A program made the translations under genes and the position numbers. A stretch of 36,567 nt of DNA from HGM11416 sp964532155 (GTDB lineage: Bacteria > Bacillota > Clostridia > Christensenellales > Borkfalkiaceae): contig CAZHGN010000012.1 in assembly GCA_964532155.1 (NCBI GenBank), forward strand, positions 1 through 36,567, read 5' to 3'. The notes below the pieces were generated by a model, which made no database searches, had not been told where the DNA came from, and worked only from the letters and a program-made list of their open reading frames with translations. Numbering within the stretch: the first letter of the stretch is position 1; each line of letters begins with the position of its first letter. Shown here piece after piece: positions 32,688-36,567 of this stretch.

Positions 32688-33542
32688 TTAAAGGCACGAA
32701 AGACGAGCCTTTAAAAAGTCTACGGCGCGGCAGACGTCGCCGACGGGATCTTCGCCGGTTTCGCGCTCTATCGTAAGATAGCCGTCGTAACCGATCGATT
32801 TGAGCGCAGCAAGATATGCCTGCCAATCGACCTTACCCTCGCCCAAGGGCAATTCTTTAAACCCGGTGCAAGCGTTAAGCGCGTCTACTCCGCCCACCGC
32901 AAAGGCGTGATAAACCTCTTCGGGCGTAAGATCGTCGCTGAGTTTAACGCCGTCCTTGGCGTGAGTGTGTACGATATAGTCCTTGAGCATATGCACCGCT
33001 TCGACCGGATCTTGCGCGGTAACCATAGTAAAGTTCGCCGGATCGAGATTGACTCCCACGCCGCCGTCGGTATCCTTTAAAAACTGCAACAGAGTCGCCG
33101 CCTTTTCGGGCCCCGTTTCGATAGCAAGCGTAACGCCCGATTTTTTGGCGTATAATCCGCACTCGGCAAGCGCGTCGAGCATTGCCGAATAACGCGCGTG
33201 AGTTTTATCCGCGGGGATAACGCCGATATGCGTGGTAACCGCTTTAGCGCCGAACTCGGCGGCAAGGTCGACTATTCTTTTTGTGAGTTCGACGCGCTCC
33301 GCATTATCCTCTGCCCGCTCGAAACCGTAACCGCCGGTGTCACCGCAAAGCGCGGAAATTTCAAGACCGTTGTCGCATAAAAGCCCTTTAATACGCCTTT
33401 TTCCGTCAACGGTCAAGGTAGACGGCGAAAACTCGCCGCTCGTTGCGTAAATCTGAACGCCGTCTATCCCGAGCGAACGAGCAAGCTCTATTCCCTCGAC
33501 AAGACTCTTTTTAAAACAGTCGGTTATAACGCCTATTTTCAT
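32688..33542 (-). CDS. AP-endonuclease-2-type TIM barrel (sugar isomerase/epimerase)
   Basis: A 284-residue protein beginning MKIGVITDCF, with family marks such as DGVQIYA, an IETGPE acidic motif, NLDPANF, VHTHAKDG and the C-terminal IERETG. These place Glu, Asp and His metal ligands in the barrel of the xylose-isomerase-like superfamily (IolE, IolI, tagatose epimerases). It would isomerise or epimerise a sugar, or cleave a keto-sugar derivative. Its ATG overlaps the stop of the preceding Gfo/Idh gene as ATGA; GGCGGA is the SD. Last gene of the operon. Confidence 0.82.
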   Translation of the reverse strand: MKIGVITDCFKKSLVEGIELARSLGIDGVQIYATSGEFSPSTLTVDGKRRIKGLLCDNGLEISALCGDTGGYGFERAEDNAERVELTKRIVDLAAEFGAKAVTTHIGVIPADKTHARYSAMLDALAECGLYAKKSGVTLAIETGPEKAATLLQFLKDTDGGVGVNLDPANFTMVTAQDPVEAVHMLKDYIVHTHAKDGVKLSDDLTPEEVYHAFAVGGVDALNACTGFKELPLGEGKVDWQAYLAALKSIGYDGYLTIERETGEDPVGDVCRAVDFLKARLSCL

Positions 33543-34549
33543 TTTTTCATTCCGCCTTTATCGTAAATTTCCATTATGAGCCTGTGCGTTTTAAGCGCTT
33601 CTTCGCCGTCGATCTGCGGTTGCTCGTCCTTAAGGCAAGCGTCGTAAAACTGCGAAATCTGGCGAACGTGCTGAAAACCCCAATAATCCTTTCCGCCGTC
33701 GTAAATCTCGGCGTTGGCGCGGCTGTGCACCTCTTCGCGCGTGCCGTCGTTATATTCTATAACGGCATCGTCGTAACCGAAAACTATCTTGCAGTTTTCG
33801 CAATACAGTTTAATCTGTATCGGCTCGTCGCAAGCGTAGTTGTTCATACAATAAAAACCGTAACGCACGCCGTTTTTATACGTGATAAGCCCTTCGGCGC
33901 TGTCCTCGACCGAAACGCACGAATGACCGCGGTTCGCCATCGAAACGGAAACGCTTTCTATATCCGAGCCGATTATCCAATTAACCAAGTCGATAGAGTG
34001 TATCGCCTGATCAATGATAACGCCGCCGCCCTCTTTATCCCAAGTGCCCTTCCAATCGCTTTCTAAATAATAACTGTCCGGGCGCGCCCAAGTAAGAACC
34101 GAGCTTGCAGACAAGATTTTGCCGGTCTTGCCGCTTTCGACCGCGTTTTTTACAAGTACCGAAGAATCGTTATAACGGCACTGCATAATAACGCCGAACG
34201 TTTTACCCGTTTTTTTCGCCGTTTGAACGGCTTTTTCAGCCGCCGCAAGCGATATATCCATCGGTTTTTCGGTAATAACCGAAACGCCGTGTTCCATGCA
34301 ATATATTGCGACAGCCGAATGCAAATAGTGCGGCAAGCACAAATGCACGGCGTCGAGCCGCTCGGCTTCGAGCATTTTTTCGTACGAGGTATACGCGGTT
34401 ATTCCGTACTTTTGTGCAACCGCTTGAGCGCGCTCGCTCTTTACGTCGCAGCAACAAACGAGCTCGGCTTGCTCGAGCTTGTCCGCAGACGTTAGGTGCA
34501 TTACCGAAATACGTCCGCAACCGATTACGCCTACACGCAATTTTTTCAT
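33539..34549 (-). CDS. Gfo/Idh/MocA family oxidoreductase
   Basis: A 336-residue protein. The N-terminal Rossmann motif is VGVIGCGRIS (about 5-14). The EKP motif of the family is seen as TEKPMDIS (about 93), and the C-terminal domain has GGGVIIDQAIHSIDLVNW, where the D and H are family catalytic residues. It probably oxidises or reduces a sugar or polyol with NAD(P). The ATG at 34549 overlaps the previous stop as ATGA and is preferred to one four codons upstream. Confidence 0.88.
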   Translation of the reverse strand: MKKLRVGVIGCGRISVMHLTSADKLEQAELVCCCDVKSERAQAVAQKYGITAYTSYEKMLEAERLDAVHLCLPHYLHSAVAIYCMEHGVSVITEKPMDISLAAAEKAVQTAKKTGKTFGVIMQCRYNDSSVLVKNAVESGKTGKILSASSVLTWARPDSYYLESDWKGTWDKEGGGVIIDQAIHSIDLVNWIIGSDIESVSVSMANRGHSCVSVEDSAEGLITYKNGVRYGFYCMNNYACDEPIQIKLYCENCKIVFGYDDAVIEYNDGTREEVHSRANAEIYDGGKDYWGFQHVRQISQFYDACLKDEQPQIDGEEALKTHRLIMEIYDKGGMKK

Positions 34550-35397
34550 ATTTCCGTCCATTCTCCGCCGCCGCTAAGCGATTTTAAGAAAGCGTCCCTT
34601 ATCTTCATAACCTCGACCGTTTCTTCGGTATCGAAAGGCACTTTGCCCGTGCCGTAAAACTTCAGAAGTTCGACGATAAAGTTATAAAAGAACTCCGACT
34701 TGAGCTGCTTAAATTCGGAAACGCCGCCTTTTTTGCGAGCGATAAACCCGGACGGCAGCGCGTAATTGTCGCAAAACAAAATCTTCGCGCTGCGACCGTC
34801 GGCGTATTCGATAGTTATAAACTGCTGATCGCCGTCTTTTGCCGCACGCAAACGCTTTGCGCCCACACCCATGCACGAAACCAAAACTTCGGTTTGATGT
34901 ATTCCGTATTCGTCAATGCTCGCACCGCTGCCCATCGACGTCACCGTTTCGCAGTTTCCTGCAAAGCCCTCCAGCTCGCCCGCAAACCTGAGCGCGGACG
35001 ACGTGAAAAACTTTGCGCCGTGTTTTTCGGCAAGCGCGATTATTTTTTCGGCGGTGGCGTGGTTTTCGGCAAAAGTCTTGTCTATATAAGTAAGTTTTCC
35101 GTACTTCAACGCTTTTTCGGCGTACTGCAAGTGCTTTTCGGGATTGCTCGGCGCAAGAATGAGTATATAATCGCTCTTTTCGCACAATTCCTCGATCGTA
35201 GCGCAACGCTCTGCTTGGAATTTTTCGCACCATTCGTCGGTAGAAACGCCGTCCACAGGCGAAATATCCGCTTCAGCCCAAGCGTACTTGACCACGAAAT
35301 CAGTGCCGAGTTGTTCGTTTGCGCGTTTTATCCACGCCGGATAATTATTGGCGTGCCATTCGCTGAGATAATAATCAATAAATCCGATCGTTTTCAT
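34546..35397 (-). CDS. Divergent Gfo/Idh/MocA-like protein without a glycine motif
   Basis: A 283-residue protein. The N-terminus reads IGFIDYYLSEWHANNYPAWI, where related enzymes have GxGxxG, and the EKP-like site reads YIDKTFAENH, keeping the Lys but not Glu-Lys-Pro. Later segments, such as SGASIDEYGIHQTEVLVSC, follow the family's second domain. It lies between two orthodox relatives. The start is an ATG overlapping the previous stop as TGATG. It may bind a sugar without the usual cofactor, or bind it differently. I cannot assign a reaction. Confidence 0.65.
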   Translation of the reverse strand: MKTIGFIDYYLSEWHANNYPAWIKRANEQLGTDFVVKYAWAEADISPVDGVSTDEWCEKFQAERCATIEELCEKSDYILILAPSNPEKHLQYAEKALKYGKLTYIDKTFAENHATAEKIIALAEKHGAKFFTSSALRFAGELEGFAGNCETVTSMGSGASIDEYGIHQTEVLVSCMGVGAKRLRAAKDGDQQFITIEYADGRSAKILFCDNYALPSGFIARKKGGVSEFKQLKSEFFYNFIVELLKFYGTGKVPFDTEETVEVMKIRDAFLKSLSGGGEWTEI

Positions 35398-36464
35398 CAA
35401 AAGGTTATCTCCTTTTTGGCGTCGGCGGATTTATAAAGCGCTTCCAAGAGTTTTGCCGTTTCGAGAACTTCGGTAATATCGCTTCTGTTCTTTTTACCGG
35501 TTTTAATCGACTCGAGGAACGCTTTGTTTTCCATTAAATAATGATTGGGAATGTCAATTTCGGGGGTAACGGTTTCGAGCGTGGCGCCGTCGGTAAAAGT
35601 AAATCCGCCGCCGTAACTTAAGCGTGCGCCGCCCTTGTCGCCCAAAAAGTCAACGAACATTTCGATTTCGTCTATGTTCTGCGCCCAAGCGCCGTTAAAC
35701 GATATGCTCGCCTTGTCGGTACGAACGTAACCGCTGATGAAATCGTCAACGTCGTTAATGCCGTTTTCAACGTCGGAAGTTTCTTCCGCCCACATTTTTT
35801 TGTATTTATACGACTTCATGTCCTTAGCCATTTCCGAGTAAGCGTCGCAAGTAGCGCTTTTGAGTTTCGCTCCGCCTAAAACGAAAAGAATAAGATCGAA
35901 GAAGTGTACGCCCCAATCGATAAGCACGCCGCCGCCCGACTGCGATTTAGTCGTAAACGCGCCGCCGAGACCGGGAATGCTTCTGAACCCTCTGAACGAA
36001 CAGTATACGTGATAAAGATTGCCGAACTTACCCTCTTTATAATAATCGGCGAGCATTTCTACCGCTCTGTTATAGCGGTTGCAAACGCCAATGCTGAGTA
36101 TTTTGTTTTGCTTAGCCGCCTCTTCAGCCATTTCCAGCGACATAGCGTAGTTGACGGTAATCGGCTTTTCGCACATAACGTGCTTGCCCGCACGAAGAGA
36201 GTCCATAGCAACCGTATAATGCGCGTAATTGGGCGTAAGAACGTAAACGGCGTCCACTTCTTCATCCGCAAGCGCAATCTTATAATCGGTTATTGCGTTT
36301 TCGATCTTGGGGAACTTTTCCTTCATCGCTTGCGCTTTTTCAAGAATTAAATCGCAAGCATATTTAACCCTTAATCCGTCAATCTTCTCGAACGACGGAA
36401 AATGTGCGTTGTTGGCTATTCTGCCACACCCGACTACTGCTATTACAATTTCTTTCTTATCCAT
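35397..36464 (-). CDS. Gfo/Idh/MocA family oxidoreductase
   Basis: A 355-residue protein with the Rossmann motif VVGCGRIANNAHFPS (about 10-24), the EKP motif in CEKPITVNYA, and GGGVLIDWGVHFFDLILF in the second domain. It probably is an NAD(P)-dependent sugar dehydrogenase. GAGGTGA lies upstream of the ATG inside a palindrome. First gene of the four-gene operon. Confidence 0.88.
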   Translation of the reverse strand: MDKKEIVIAVVGCGRIANNAHFPSFEKIDGLRVKYACDLILEKAQAMKEKFPKIENAITDYKIALADEEVDAVYVLTPNYAHYTVAMDSLRAGKHVMCEKPITVNYAMSLEMAEEAAKQNKILSIGVCNRYNRAVEMLADYYKEGKFGNLYHVYCSFRGFRSIPGLGGAFTTKSQSGGGVLIDWGVHFFDLILFVLGGAKLKSATCDAYSEMAKDMKSYKYKKMWAEETSDVENGINDVDDFISGYVRTDKASISFNGAWAQNIDEIEMFVDFLGDKGGARLSYGGGFTFTDGATLETVTPEIDIPNHYLMENKAFLESIKTGKKNRSDITEVLETAKLLEALYKSADAKKEITF

Positions 36465-36467
36465 AAT

Positions 36468-36481
36468 TTCACCTCGGTGAA
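36468..36481. promoter_or_regulatory. Palindrome over the SD of the first Gfo/Idh gene
   Basis: TTCACC-TC-GGTGAA is a perfect 6-bp inverted repeat containing the SD (GAGGTGA on the minus strand). It could be an operator or could hide the SD in a hairpin. Confidence 0.5.
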
Positions 36482-36497
36482 TTTTTTTCTTATTTAT

Positions 36498-36526
36498 ATC
36501 ATAATACTTTCATCTGCGTAATGCAA
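36498..36526 (-). promoter_or_regulatory. Promoter candidate of the Gfo/Idh operon
   Basis: Minus strand: TTGCAT (36521-36526), 17 bp, TATGAT (36498-36503). A TTGACA further upstream (about 36537-36542) has no good -10 at the right distance. Confidence 0.5.
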
Positions 36527-36567
36527 TAGCCTTTCATTGTCAATAATTTGTCATTTTTTGGCTTTTT

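Noticed and set aside
1..36567. Mobile elements, prophage, rRNA genes or antiphage systems
   Set aside because: No transposase, integrase, phage structural gene, rRNA sequence or recognised defence gene was seen; the gene content is metabolic and housekeeping.

Overview
The window looks like chromosomal DNA from an uncultured, Gram-positive-type clostridial Firmicute of moderate GC. The evidence is the tpiA-gpmI-secG-rnr-smpB order typical of Firmicutes, lipoprotein and PrsA-type foldase genes, a YfhO-family membrane protein, near-consensus sigma-A promoters (TTGACA/TATAAT, 17-18 bp spacing) and strong Shine-Dalgarno (SD) sequences. A run of exactly 100 N (19443-19542) inside the foldase gene is a scaffolding gap, so this is probably a draft or metagenome assembly. 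Most genes lie on the minus strand.

Layout. 1-1330: partial tRNA-Pro and two small membrane proteins (DUF2752 and DUF4190-like). 1436-5298: a membrane-anchored M6-type metalloprotease, a divergent galactokinase-like gene, and a stand-alone FtsK-gamma-like winged helix. 5325-11703: a NUDIX hydrolase, a large lipoprotein with four ~95-residue repeats, a ROK glucokinase, and a divergent 752-residue protein with a CvpA-like membrane N-terminus. 11909-12997: a DUF4177-like small protein and a PHP phosphoesterase. 13159-17607: the L-rhamnose operon rhaB-rhaA-rhaD with a divergent AraC-type regulator. 17811-18571: two very small genes (29 and 45 codons) downstream of dut. 18686-24135: PrsA-like foldase and YfhO. 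24219-29830: smpB, rnr, secG, gpmI, tpiA. 30080-32328: MgtC and a CPA2-type antiporter. 32688-36464: a translationally coupled four-gene operon of three Gfo/Idh/MocA-type proteins and an AP-endonuclease-2-type TIM barrel.

How they fit together. Sugar handling dominates: rhamnose isomerase, kinase and aldolase feed dihydroxyacetone phosphate to TpiA and GpmI. ROK kinase and GalK phosphorylate hexoses. The 32.7-36.5 kb operon probably oxidises and isomerises an unidentified sugar, glycoside or polyol. No sugar transporter is present, so uptake must be encoded elsewhere.

The strongest unexplained signal is a short dispersed motif, CGATAATCGACYTATAG. It occurs seven times in the window (five exact matches to its 16-bp core, two with one mismatch), six of them between genes, in both orientations. 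Other points of note are the dut-distal micro-operon, a probably leaderless AraC-type mRNA overlapping a paired direct-repeat operator, a shortened RhaB, a hairpin that may bridge the SD of the antiporter gene, and the divergent middle Gfo/Idh-like protein.
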